From the NCBI RefSeq assembly GCF_900089075.1, contig NZ_LT593746.1:827207-891206 (forward strand): a stretch of DNA of 64,000 nt. Reading direction: 5' to 3'. The stretch comes from Vaginella massiliensis (GTDB lineage Bacteria > Bacteroidota > Bacteroidia > Flavobacteriales > Weeksellaceae). Below are positions 27,315-35,312 of the stretch, piece by piece. The position numbers were made by a program, and so were the translations under genes. How positions within the stretch are numbered: position 1 is the stretch's first letter; each line of letters starts with the position of its first letter. The notes beneath the pieces were generated by a model. It was not told the origin of the DNA. It worked only from the letters and a program-made list of their open reading frames with translations, and searched no databases.

Positions 27315-28784
27315 ATGAGCGAAGAAACAACCAATAAACAGGAAATGCCCGAACAGTTATCGGACATATTATTAGTGCTGGATAAAGAAAAAATGAAAAT
27401 CCAGGCGGTAAAGAGTATTGATGAGAACGGGAAAATGGAAACCGTTGACCCCACGAAGAAAAATCAAAATCAGTTTATGCGTGTGGACAAAAGCGGTGAT
27501 TTCTTTTCCAACTTCTTCTCCAATTTTTTCAGTCAACTGAAAAACCCTACCAATTTTTCGTTCTTCAAAGTGCCTGCACCTATCGCCGTTGAGAAAGCAC
27601 AGGAAATGCAAAAACAGGTTGATAAACCAACTCCCGAAGGCGAAAAAGTGATGAAAGAACACGAAGTAAAACCCGAACCACAACAAGAACAGAAACCAGA
27701 AAATAAAAATGATATGGCAGCAACAACACAAACACAGGAAAAAAGCGAGTACCGTTTCCAACCCGAACAGGTTGATTGGGAAACAATGAAAAATCTCGGA
27801 GTAAGCAAGGAGTATCTTGAAAAGCGAAACCTGCTTGAACCGCTATTGAAAGGTTACAAAACGAATGAGCTTTTGAATGTAAGTATCAATTTCGGAGGCG
27901 TTGCAGTTCGTACAGATGCCCGTCTTGCACTGCAAATGGACCAAGACGGAAAACCCGTAGTATTTGTACACGGTGTCCGCAAAGCTCCTGAACTACACAA
28001 AGAATTTTTTGGGCACACGTTTACGGAAGAAGACAAGAAGAACCTGCTCGAAACGGGAAATATGGGGCGGGTGGTTGATTTGAAAAACTCCAAAACAGGC
28101 GAACTAATGCCGTCCATTATCAGCGTGGACAGACTTACCAATCAACTTATTGCCCTGCGGACATCTTTAATCAAAATTCCCGATGAGATTAAAGGAGTTA
28201 AACTTAATGATGAGCAAAAGCAAACCTTAATGGAGGGCAAACCTCTATTCGTTGAGGGTATGACTTCAACAAAAGGAAAATCCTTTGATGCAACATTACA
28301 GTATAATGCAGATAAAAACTATGTGGAGTATCTATTTGACAGAACCAACAACAATCAGCAATCACAAAAAACGCAACAAAGTACCCAACAGGGCAATGAG
28401 CAAAGCCAGCCGCAGGAAGCTCCAAGAACTTTCAGGGGAAAAGAACTTGATGATGAGCAATACAATAAGTTCAAAGACGGACAAACGGTTTACATAGCCA
28501 ATTTGGTAGATAAGAAAGGGCAAACTTATAATGGCTATATCACTTTCAACAAGGAAACGGGAAAAACCGATTTTGAGTTTCCTAACAAATACAAAGAGCG
28601 TATTAAACCTACCGAAGAACACAAAACGCAAACCGAGGTCAATTCCAAAGGCAAAACGAACGAAGCGACCAAGAATATTAAAGAGCCTTTGCAAAAAGGA
28701 CAGCAAAGACCAAAAAACAGACAACAGCAGGAACAACAGGAGCAGCCAAAAACCCCTGCAAAATCCAAAGGAAGAAAAATGTAG
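27315..28784 (+). CDS. DUF4099/DUF3945 domain protein (orf3 position)
   Basis: The 489-residue protein starts with a DUF4099-like region, then a Gln/Pro/Lys-rich linker, and a central part (VDWETMKNLGVSKEYLEKRNLLEPLLKGYKTNELL) typical of this family in Bacteroidota elements. Two DUF3945-type repeats follow (near residues ~295-345 and ~380-430), each with a G-x(2)-hydrophobic-x-G...GKxFxA/GY pattern. The C-terminus is basic and Gln-rich. It precedes topB by 3 nt. In CTnDOT orf3 is part of the excision operon but is not essential for it as far as I recall. Confidence 0.8.
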   Translation: MSEETTNKQEMPEQLSDILLVLDKEKMKIQAVKSIDENGKMETVDPTKKNQNQFMRVDKSGDFFSNFFSNFFSQLKNPTNFSFFKVPAPIAVEKAQEMQKQVDKPTPEGEKVMKEHEVKPEPQQEQKPENKNDMAATTQTQEKSEYRFQPEQVDWETMKNLGVSKEYLEKRNLLEPLLKGYKTNELLNVSINFGGVAVRTDARLALQMDQDGKPVVFVHGVRKAPELHKEFFGHTFTEEDKKNLLETGNMGRVVDLKNSKTGELMPSIISVDRLTNQLIALRTSLIKIPDEIKGVKLNDEQKQTLMEGKPLFVEGMTSTKGKSFDATLQYNADKNYVEYLFDRTNNNQQSQKTQQSTQQGNEQSQPQEAPRTFRGKELDDEQYNKFKDGQTVYIANLVDKKGQTYNGYITFNKETGKTDFEFPNKYKERIKPTEEHKTQTEVNSKGKTNEATKNIKEPLQKGQQRPKNRQQQEQQEQPKTPAKSKGRKM

Positions 28785-28787
28785 TGT

Positions 28788-30872
28788 ATGAAAACAATTA
28801 TTGCAGAAAAACCAAGCGTAGCAAGGGAAATAGCCGGACTTGTGGGAGCTTCTGATAAAAAGGACGGCTACCTGACGGGCAATGGCTATTTTGTTACGTG
28901 GGCATTCGGTCATTTGATAGGATTGGGAATGCCCGAAGATTACGGGATTTCAGGATTTGACAAAGCATCATTGCCCATACTCCCCAACCCGTTTTTACTG
29001 ACCGTCCGGAAAGTAAAAAAAGACAAAGGCTATACTGCCGATACACGTGCATTAAAGCAACTGAAAATAATAGACCAGCTTTTCAACCGTAGTGATAGCA
29101 TTATTGTAGCTACCGATGCAGGACGTGAAGGCGAGTTGATTTTCAGATTTATTTATGAGTATTTGAAATGCCGTAAACCTTTTGAACGCCTTTGGATAAG
29201 TTCGCTGACCGAAAAAGCCATTAAACAGGGTTTTGAGAACCTCAAATACGGGGCAGCATTCGACGGGTTGTATCAAGCGGCACAAGGCAGAAGCCGTGCC
29301 GATTGGTTGGTGGGCATCAATGCTACACAGGCATTGAGCATTGCCGCAGGCAATGGAGTTTATTCGCTCGGAAGAGTACAAACACCCACACTCGCTTTGA
29401 TATGCAAACGCTATCTGGAAAACAAAAATTTCTCGGTGCAGCAATATTGGCAGATACAGTTGTTGCATCACAAAGCAGGTATTGATTTTAAAAGCCTTTC
29501 TAAAACTAAATGGGAAGACCAAAAACTCGCTAACGATACGCTGAAATCCATTCAGCGAAGCGATACGGCAACAATTACATCGGTAGAAACCAAAAGGGTT
29601 ACAGAGCAACCGCCTTTGTTGTTTGACCTTACAGGATTGCAAAAGGAAGCAAACAAAAAGCTCAACCTTTCTGCCGAAGAAACGCTGAACATTGCCCAAA
29701 GCCTTTATGAAAAGAAGTTTATCACTTACCCTCGCACCGGAAGCAAATACATTCCCGAAGATATGTGGGCAGAAATTCCCAATCTCGTGAGAGCATTGCA
29801 GGACAGGGAAACCTGCAAACAAGCTGTAACCAAAGTGAAATGGGGTCGTTTCAATAAACGTACCGTAAATGATTTGCGTGTAACCGACCATCACGGTTTG
29901 CTGATTACGGATAAAATACCGTCTGCCCTGAACGCAAAGGAAAACGCAGTTTATGATATGATTGCCTTTCGATTACTCGAAGCCATTTCACAAGCCTGTA
30001 TCAAGGAGATAACCGATGTGGCTTTACAGGCACTGCATTACGACTTTACGGCAAAAGGCTGTAAGATTATTGAAGCAGGCTGGCGTTCCCTTATAGGTAC
30101 TTTTTTGGATGATGATACCGAACCTGTACAGGATTTACCTGAACTGAAAAAAGGCGATGAAATCAAAATCAAAGAAGCCTCCGTTTTGGAGAAGAAAACC
30201 AAACCGCCTGTGCTTTATACCGAAGCAGGTCTATTGTCGGCAATGGAAAATGCAGGCAGAGAAATCGAAAACGAGGACGAACGGAAAGCCCTGCAAAATA
30301 TCGGTATTGGTACGCCTGCTACAAGGGCAGCGATAATCGAAACGCTGTTTACCCGTAACTATATCCAACGAGAAAAGAAATCCCTGACACCAACCGAAAA
30401 AGGATTGCAGGTATATGAACTCGTAAAAGACCGAAAAATTGCAGATGTGGCAATGACTGCCGAGTGGGAACTGGCATTGCAGAAAATTGAAAACAACGAA
30501 GCCGATGCCGGAGTGTTCCAAAGCGAAATGGAAAGCTATGCTTCCTCTATTACCAATGAACTATTGCAAACTTCCATTGCCCAAAACAACCTGCCTAAAT
30601 TGGTTTGCCCGAAATGCAAAAGTCAGCAACTCATTATCCGTGACAAGATTGTCAAATGCCCTGATGAAAGCTGTAATTGGGTGCAGTTCCGCAATGTGTG
30701 TGGTGTACCAATCAGCATAGCCGATATTGAAAGCCTTGTCAATAAAGGCAAAACATCACTTATCAAAGGAATGAAAAGCAAAGCCGGAAAGAAATTCGAT
30801 GCGTACATCGTACTAAATGCCAATGCTGAGAGTTCCTTTGAATTTGAGAAGAACAAAAACTACAAAAAGTAA
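28788..30872 (+). CDS. topB: DNA topoisomerase III (Exc-like)
   Basis: The 694-residue type IA topoisomerase has the TOPRIM domain (IIAEKPSVAREIA; VATDAGREGELIFRFIYEY), a gate domain with the catalytic Tyr at residue 314 in ITYPRTGSKYIPED, and a C-terminal zinc-type segment (CPKCKSQQLIIRDKIVKCPDESC). A final ~50-residue repeat resembles the DUF3945 units of the preceding gene. In CTnDOT the same-position Exc is a topoisomerase III needed for excision. It relaxes or decatenates single-stranded-gap DNA. The next gene starts at its stop codon (TAATG). Confidence 0.92.
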   Translation: MKTIIAEKPSVAREIAGLVGASDKKDGYLTGNGYFVTWAFGHLIGLGMPEDYGISGFDKASLPILPNPFLLTVRKVKKDKGYTADTRALKQLKIIDQLFNRSDSIIVATDAGREGELIFRFIYEYLKCRKPFERLWISSLTEKAIKQGFENLKYGAAFDGLYQAAQGRSRADWLVGINATQALSIAAGNGVYSLGRVQTPTLALICKRYLENKNFSVQQYWQIQLLHHKAGIDFKSLSKTKWEDQKLANDTLKSIQRSDTATITSVETKRVTEQPPLLFDLTGLQKEANKKLNLSAEETLNIAQSLYEKKFITYPRTGSKYIPEDMWAEIPNLVRALQDRETCKQAVTKVKWGRFNKRTVNDLRVTDHHGLLITDKIPSALNAKENAVYDMIAFRLLEAISQACIKEITDVALQALHYDFTAKGCKIIEAGWRSLIGTFLDDDTEPVQDLPELKKGDEIKIKEASVLEKKTKPPVLYTEAGLLSAMENAGREIENEDERKALQNIGIGTPATRAAIIETLFTRNYIQREKKSLTPTEKGLQVYELVKDRKIADVAMTAEWELALQKIENNEADAGVFQSEMESYASSITNELLQTSIAQNNLPKLVCPKCKSQQLIIRDKIVKCPDESCNWVQFRNVCGVPISIADIESLVNKGKTSLIKGMKSKAGKKFDAYIVLNANAESSFEFEKNKNYKK

Positions 30873-31753
30873 TGGAAAACAAGCCCACAGTTATACCCAA
30901 AGAAATCAACAATCTGATTTATACCCTACGGGGTAAACAGGTAATGCTGGATAGTGACCTTGCTACATTATATCAGGTAGAAACCAAAATATTGAACAAG
31001 GCTGTAAAAAGGAATTTAGATAGATTTCCCGATAAATTCTGTTTTCAACTGACTGAAGAAGAAAGTGATTTTTTGAGGTTCCAAATTGGAACCTCAAACG
31101 TTGGGCGAGGCGGAAGACGTTATCTGCCCTACGTTTTTACCGAACAAGGAATAGCAATGTTGTCGGCTGTACTCCGTTCTGATGTCGCTGTTAGGGTTAG
31201 TATTGAGATAATGGACGCATTTGTAGAAATGCGGAGGATGTTAATGAGTAATGCTTCATTATTTCATCGTTTGGATAAAATTGAAATACGGCAGTTGGAA
31301 GCTGACCAGAAAATCGAGGAAATATTTAAGGCTTTGGAAAGCGACAAGCTCCACAGCGAAAAAGGTATTTTCTATAACGGGCAGGTTTTTGATGCCTACG
31401 CCTTTTTATCAGATATTATCCGAAGTGCAGAAAGTTCTATTATCCTGCTTGATAATTATGTGGACGATACGGTGCTGACCTTGTTGGGCAAACGAAATAC
31501 AAATGTAACTGCCACCATATATACCAAAATCATCAGCAATCAATTACGGTTGGATTTGCAACGGTACAACAGCCAATATCCTGCTATTGAGATTGAAATT
31601 TTCTCCGATGCCCACGACCGATTTTTGATTATTGACGATATAGAGCTTTATCATATCGGGGCATCACTGAAAGACCTGGGCAAAAAATGGTTTGCCTTTT
31701 CACGGATGGATATAGAAGTCGGCAGGATGCTTCAAATCCTTAATCAACAATAA
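30872..31753 (+). CDS. ORF6N domain protein with PLD-like C-terminus
   Basis: The 293-residue protein starts with an ORF6N DNA-binding domain (LRGKQVMLDSDLATLYQVETKILNKAVKRNLDRFPDKFCFQL...YVFTEQGIAMLSAVLRS, residues ~15-115), followed by a coiled linker and a C-terminal part resembling a phospholipase-D-like fold (SDAHDRFLIIDDIELYHIGASLKDLGKKWFAF, an HxD-type segment). Such proteins are common in Bacteroidota elements; DNA binding is likely, the exact function unknown. Its ATG overlaps the topB stop. Confidence 0.8.
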   Translation: MENKPTVIPKEINNLIYTLRGKQVMLDSDLATLYQVETKILNKAVKRNLDRFPDKFCFQLTEEESDFLRFQIGTSNVGRGGRRYLPYVFTEQGIAMLSAVLRSDVAVRVSIEIMDAFVEMRRMLMSNASLFHRLDKIEIRQLEADQKIEEIFKALESDKLHSEKGIFYNGQVFDAYAFLSDIIRSAESSIILLDNYVDDTVLTLLGKRNTNVTATIYTKIISNQLRLDLQRYNSQYPAIEIEIFSDAHDRFLIIDDIELYHIGASLKDLGKKWFAFSRMDIEVGRMLQILNQQ

Positions 31754-31780
31754 ACCCTCCATTCAGAGGGTTTATTGTTA
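31749..31780. terminator. Bidirectional terminator between ORF6N and HEPN genes
   Basis: Arms AATAAACCCTC and GAGGGTTTATT (11 nt, 6-nt loop) lie between two convergent stop codons; the ORF6N stop is inside the left arm. Confidence 0.85.
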
Positions 31781-31782
31781 TA

Positions 31783-32541
31783 CTATAACTGTAATTGGGC
31801 TGTGATACTCTTATAATAAACTTTTAGTGCATCACGTTCATCTTTACCAACATAACTATTGTGAGCAACCAAACACCGTATTTTGTATAGTTCATCAACC
31901 ATTACATTCAACCAATGTTCATTCTGCTTAGGAAAATACTTCCCAAAAATTGTCCAATTCCCAACTATTATTTTTCCTAACTCAATAAAGTCGCAGTAAA
32001 ATAAATCACTATTACCTCGAATGGGCAAATATTTACTTTCTTGTTCGCTTTTCTTTAGTTCATCTATGGTTTCTTGTACTTTTCGGGGAATATTTATTGT
32101 TTCAGTCTTCATAATTTCTTCAATAAATATTCTTAAAGAATTTTCAATACAATATAAATACAAATAGACTTCCGACATTTCTCGTCCTTTTTGTTGTATG
32201 TCTTGCGGCAAAAGGTTTAAATGCCCAAAGTTTACATTTTGTTGTATTTCCTCGATGCTATCTAATAGGGAATTTTCATCTGAAATTAGAGGGTAGAATA
32301 TCTCATTAATATATTTTCTTCGTTCCGCATATCCTCCTTTTGCTTGCATTTCTCTTCTAAATTCTTGAAGAGTAAAGCAAATTTTAAATTCCTTTGGTTG
32401 GTTGGTTTGGAACTTCGCAGATTTATTCAGTTCACTTTTCAATCTTTTATATTCTGCTTCATTATCACTTGTTATAGTAACATCGGTAGATGCTCCTGTA
32501 AGTAGTATTTTTAAGCGTTCAATGTTTTCTGTATAATTCAT
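31783..32541 (-). CDS. HEPN-domain protein, putative RNase effector
   Basis: The 252-residue protein is helical, and its C-terminal part carries R221-x4-H226 (KIRCLVAHNS), the R-x4-6-H signature of HEPN ribonucleases, after IELGKIIVGNWTIF. This resembles Swt1- or MAE_28990-type HEPN proteins of defence loci. It follows the DUF262-DUF1524 gene by 18 nt on the same strand and is opposite to the surrounding element genes. I infer it is an RNA-cutting effector or partner of that protein; this is not shown by the sequence alone. Confidence 0.65.
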   Translation of the reverse strand: MNYTENIERLKILLTGASTDVTITSDNEAEYKRLKSELNKSAKFQTNQPKEFKICFTLQEFRREMQAKGGYAERRKYINEIFYPLISDENSLLDSIEEIQQNVNFGHLNLLPQDIQQKGREMSEVYLYLYCIENSLRIFIEEIMKTETINIPRKVQETIDELKKSEQESKYLPIRGNSDLFYCDFIELGKIIVGNWTIFGKYFPKQNEHWLNVMVDELYKIRCLVAHNSYVGKDERDALKVYYKSITAQLQL

Positions 32542-32559
32542 TTACATAAATATTTTAGG

Positions 32560-34689
32560 TTATTCTTCTATACTATGTTCTTCTTCTGGAAGCATAAAAT
32601 CAAGAAATAATAATTCTGCTTTAGCTTCATCATCTTCAAATTTCAAATCCCAGCGTTGCTCCATAAATTCTAATAATTTATTACCTCGGTCAAGTATAGC
32701 AACCGGGTTCCAAACATCATATCCAGACACTTCAATCTCTGAATGCGAACCGTCAGAATATCCTTGTCTTATTTTTTCCTTTCTGTCATTATATTTTGCT
32801 GTTTTCTTATCTTCAAAGCAATCATTTTGTAAACTTGAATTTATACTTTGCGACAATGGTAAAAGATTGCCCAATGTTCCCTGAAAAAAAGGTTGAAAAT
32901 TCTTTTTATATTCCTTAAAATTTTGTTTCCAATATTTATCTGTTGGTGTCTGTGGATAAATATGCTCAATAGAAACCTTATCTTTTTCGCTCTTAACAAA
33001 CAGTTTCCAATCTATCTTTTGGCTTCCTCTTTGTCTAACTTTCTCCATTTCATATTCATATAAGAAATATCGAAGCCCATTCCAAGAATAGAAACCTCCT
33101 CCGCTTTTAAACTTCTTGTCAATGAACTTTTGAAAATAGGTATAATCAAAGTAGATTTCTTCAGAATTTTCAGGTGTATAAAAACAATAATCCATTCTTT
33201 CATTCAATCTGTGAATGATATTGTCAATTGTTAGTTCCCCATTTCGCAGTTGTCTTGCTGCACGATAAAATTCACTGTTTCTGTATGTTGAAAAAGCTCG
33301 GCTAAGCCTGAATGTAATAAAAATGAAACGCTCAATTGCTCTAAAGAGCTGAACTCTCTTATTAGGATTAACATTCTTACTCAAATAAGCTACTGTTACG
33401 AGTGGACGAAAATAGATTATACCAATTCTATTCAAACGGTCTATCCAAAGACTTTCCTGTGTGGTTAAGTCCGGATTATTTACAGGGTTATGGGTATTAT
33501 ACCAATGTACAGCGGCAGCCTTTAAGCTGTTCACATAATCTTCTATTTCTTTGGGAGAAAGTTGGGAACGCATAACAATTACTTCTTCTTCTCCGTTTAT
33601 TTCAACTTCTTCTTGGTCGGTATCTTCATCCTCCCGAACTTCTTCAAACTCTTGCAACGAACTTATTTTTACCTCTGTTTTTGCATAAATATTTTGAGGT
33701 GTAAATTTCTGTTCCAGCAAAAAACGGATATAATCATCTCCTTTCTCCCTCGTGTATTGAAAGTACATTATCCAATGAGCCACTAAAAAATCATCATCAT
33801 TAAGTGGATTTTTCTTGTTTCTCCCAAGTTGATAATAAACTTCTTTCCAAGCATCATTGATTTTTTCACGCAGAGAATTTCTCTCATCAGTTTTTAACTC
33901 CTTTTCATCATACAAAGTCGTCAAATAAATTAGCCTGTTTTTGAGAAGTTCCAAATTTGACAGCTTTTTGCCACGATTATTCATCGTTTCAAATGCTACG
34001 AAAACATCAAAATCGTCACTTATTTCGTAAACATTGAACATCAGGTTTTGCGTAACTTTTTTGAATAATGTTTCTATCTCGGTTAAACCGTATGTTTCAA
34101 AATAGTTTTGCAGATTTTCCTTGAAAAAATGCTTTGCATTTTCAAGATTGAGCGTGTAAAAAGTTTCTTGTACTGTTCCGCTATTTGGTTCTAAGAAAAC
34201 CTTATGACGTAAATATTTAAAACTCGGATTATCGACCTCATAGCCAAACTTGTAGGTTGTAACAATAAACTGAGGAGGTTTTTCTATTACTAAATATTCT
34301 TCTTTAATAGCCTTTAAGCTAAAAGAGCCAAGATAAATTTCTTCATCTTTTTTGCCTTTGTTTTCCGGTATTGCTTTTAGTTGTTCAGAAATAGCTTGAA
34401 TGAAAATTACAAATGTTGTCAATCGCTGTTGCCCATCAACAATATGAAAAGGTTTAAATCCTCTATCTTCAATTAACCATCGTTCGTCGTTCCAGTTATT
34501 CCAGATATTTTTATCTACCTTTTTCAAAGAGAGTAAACCTGTATAGTGAAATCTATCGGCAGGAAGATTGACTAAATCTTCCCAAAAATCTTTTAGTTGT
34601 CTTGTTGTCCAAGCGTAGCCACGCTGATAATCGGGTATTTTAAATATTCTGTCTTTAAAAATACTTTTTAAGGGTTCTAATTCATTCAT
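32560..34689 (-). CDS. DUF262-DUF1524 protein (GmrSD/type IV restriction-like)
   Basis: The 709-residue protein has an N-terminal DUF262 (ParB/GmrS-like NTPase) domain with FKIPDYQRGYAW and HIVDGQQRLTTFVIF, the latter the DGQQR motif needed for nucleotide use in this family, and a C-terminal DUF1524 (GmrD-like HNH nuclease) domain with VSIEHIYPQTP and GTLGNLLPLSQSINSSLQND. This fused order is that of single-chain GmrSD enzymes, which cut glucosylated or otherwise modified phage DNA. An acidic linker (EEVREDEDTDQEEVE) separates the halves. It is expressed with the HEPN gene and sits between element genes on the opposite strand. Confidence 0.85.
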   Translation of the reverse strand: MNELEPLKSIFKDRIFKIPDYQRGYAWTTRQLKDFWEDLVNLPADRFHYTGLLSLKKVDKNIWNNWNDERWLIEDRGFKPFHIVDGQQRLTTFVIFIQAISEQLKAIPENKGKKDEEIYLGSFSLKAIKEEYLVIEKPPQFIVTTYKFGYEVDNPSFKYLRHKVFLEPNSGTVQETFYTLNLENAKHFFKENLQNYFETYGLTEIETLFKKVTQNLMFNVYEISDDFDVFVAFETMNNRGKKLSNLELLKNRLIYLTTLYDEKELKTDERNSLREKINDAWKEVYYQLGRNKKNPLNDDDFLVAHWIMYFQYTREKGDDYIRFLLEQKFTPQNIYAKTEVKISSLQEFEEVREDEDTDQEEVEINGEEEVIVMRSQLSPKEIEDYVNSLKAAAVHWYNTHNPVNNPDLTTQESLWIDRLNRIGIIYFRPLVTVAYLSKNVNPNKRVQLFRAIERFIFITFRLSRAFSTYRNSEFYRAARQLRNGELTIDNIIHRLNERMDYCFYTPENSEEIYFDYTYFQKFIDKKFKSGGGFYSWNGLRYFLYEYEMEKVRQRGSQKIDWKLFVKSEKDKVSIEHIYPQTPTDKYWKQNFKEYKKNFQPFFQGTLGNLLPLSQSINSSLQNDCFEDKKTAKYNDRKEKIRQGYSDGSHSEIEVSGYDVWNPVAILDRGNKLLEFMEQRWDLKFEDDEAKAELLFLDFMLPEEEHSIEE

Positions 34690-34874
34690 TATTTGATGAC
34701 CGTTCTTTAATTGTTGATTTTATCAAGTATCAAAAATACAAAATAAAATCCCTCGTTATTAATACTCTTACGTCAAATCCTGCCTCTCAAAGCCAAACCC
34801 TGCCACTTCTTCAAAGGCTCTTGCTCCCTGCTCTAATTTTAGGCTTTACGCAAAATTCTAAAACAAAATTTATT

Positions 34875-35312
34875 ATGAGTACACAGCAAAAAGACTTGTC
34901 GTATTTCAAATTACGACTGCAAGAACACCTTAACAGTAGCTTTCCTGAAAAAGCACACGACCAAAAATTTATCGACCAGCGCTGCTCGTGGGCTGCCAAT
35001 GCTTATGAGGGTGCGTTCAGCTCCGGAAACGCTATCGACCAATGCAATGAGATTGCGAATTACATACTCTTTGAGGGATTACACTTCTCCAAGTTTGATA
35101 CGGTTTTTCAGGTCGTGTGTAATGAGTTCGACACCCTAATGGCAGACGAGGAACTGCGACCGTTCGCACTTAAAATGTTCCCTGTCTGCGAGCCTGTTTT
35201 CTCCAAGTATGAATTAACAGATGATTTCGCCTACGGGTATGAGTTTGATGTCCTCTACACCGAACTGACGGGAACAATCGCCATTTGGATTGAAGATAAT
35301 GGGCTTCAGTAA
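34875..35312 (+). CDS. DUF1896 family protein
   Basis: The ATG at 34875 starts a ~145-residue acidic protein; upstream in-frame codons give no reasonable start. The sequence ([41 protein letters not shown]... and the [30 protein letters not shown] end) is the DUF1896 family, found only in Bacteroidota mobile elements as far as I know. Its end overlaps the methylase/helicase start by 14 nt. Confidence 0.85.
   Translation: MSTQQKDLSYFKLRLQEHLNSSFPEKAHDQKFIDQRCSWAANAYEGAFSSGNAIDQCNEIANYILFEGLHFSKFDTVFQVVCNEFDTLMADEELRPFALKMFPVCEPVFSKYELTDDFAYGYEFDVLYTELTGTIAIWIEDNGLQ

Noticed and set aside
28362-28913. 183-codon minus-strand frame over the DUF3945/topB junction
   Set aside because: It is antisense to two well-supported genes and has a Phe/Leu/Cys-rich composition typical of shadows of Lys/Gln-rich genes.
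29052-29894. 280-codon minus-strand frame within topB
   Set aside because: It is entirely antisense to the topoisomerase and its catalytic Tyr region; no domain is recognised in it.
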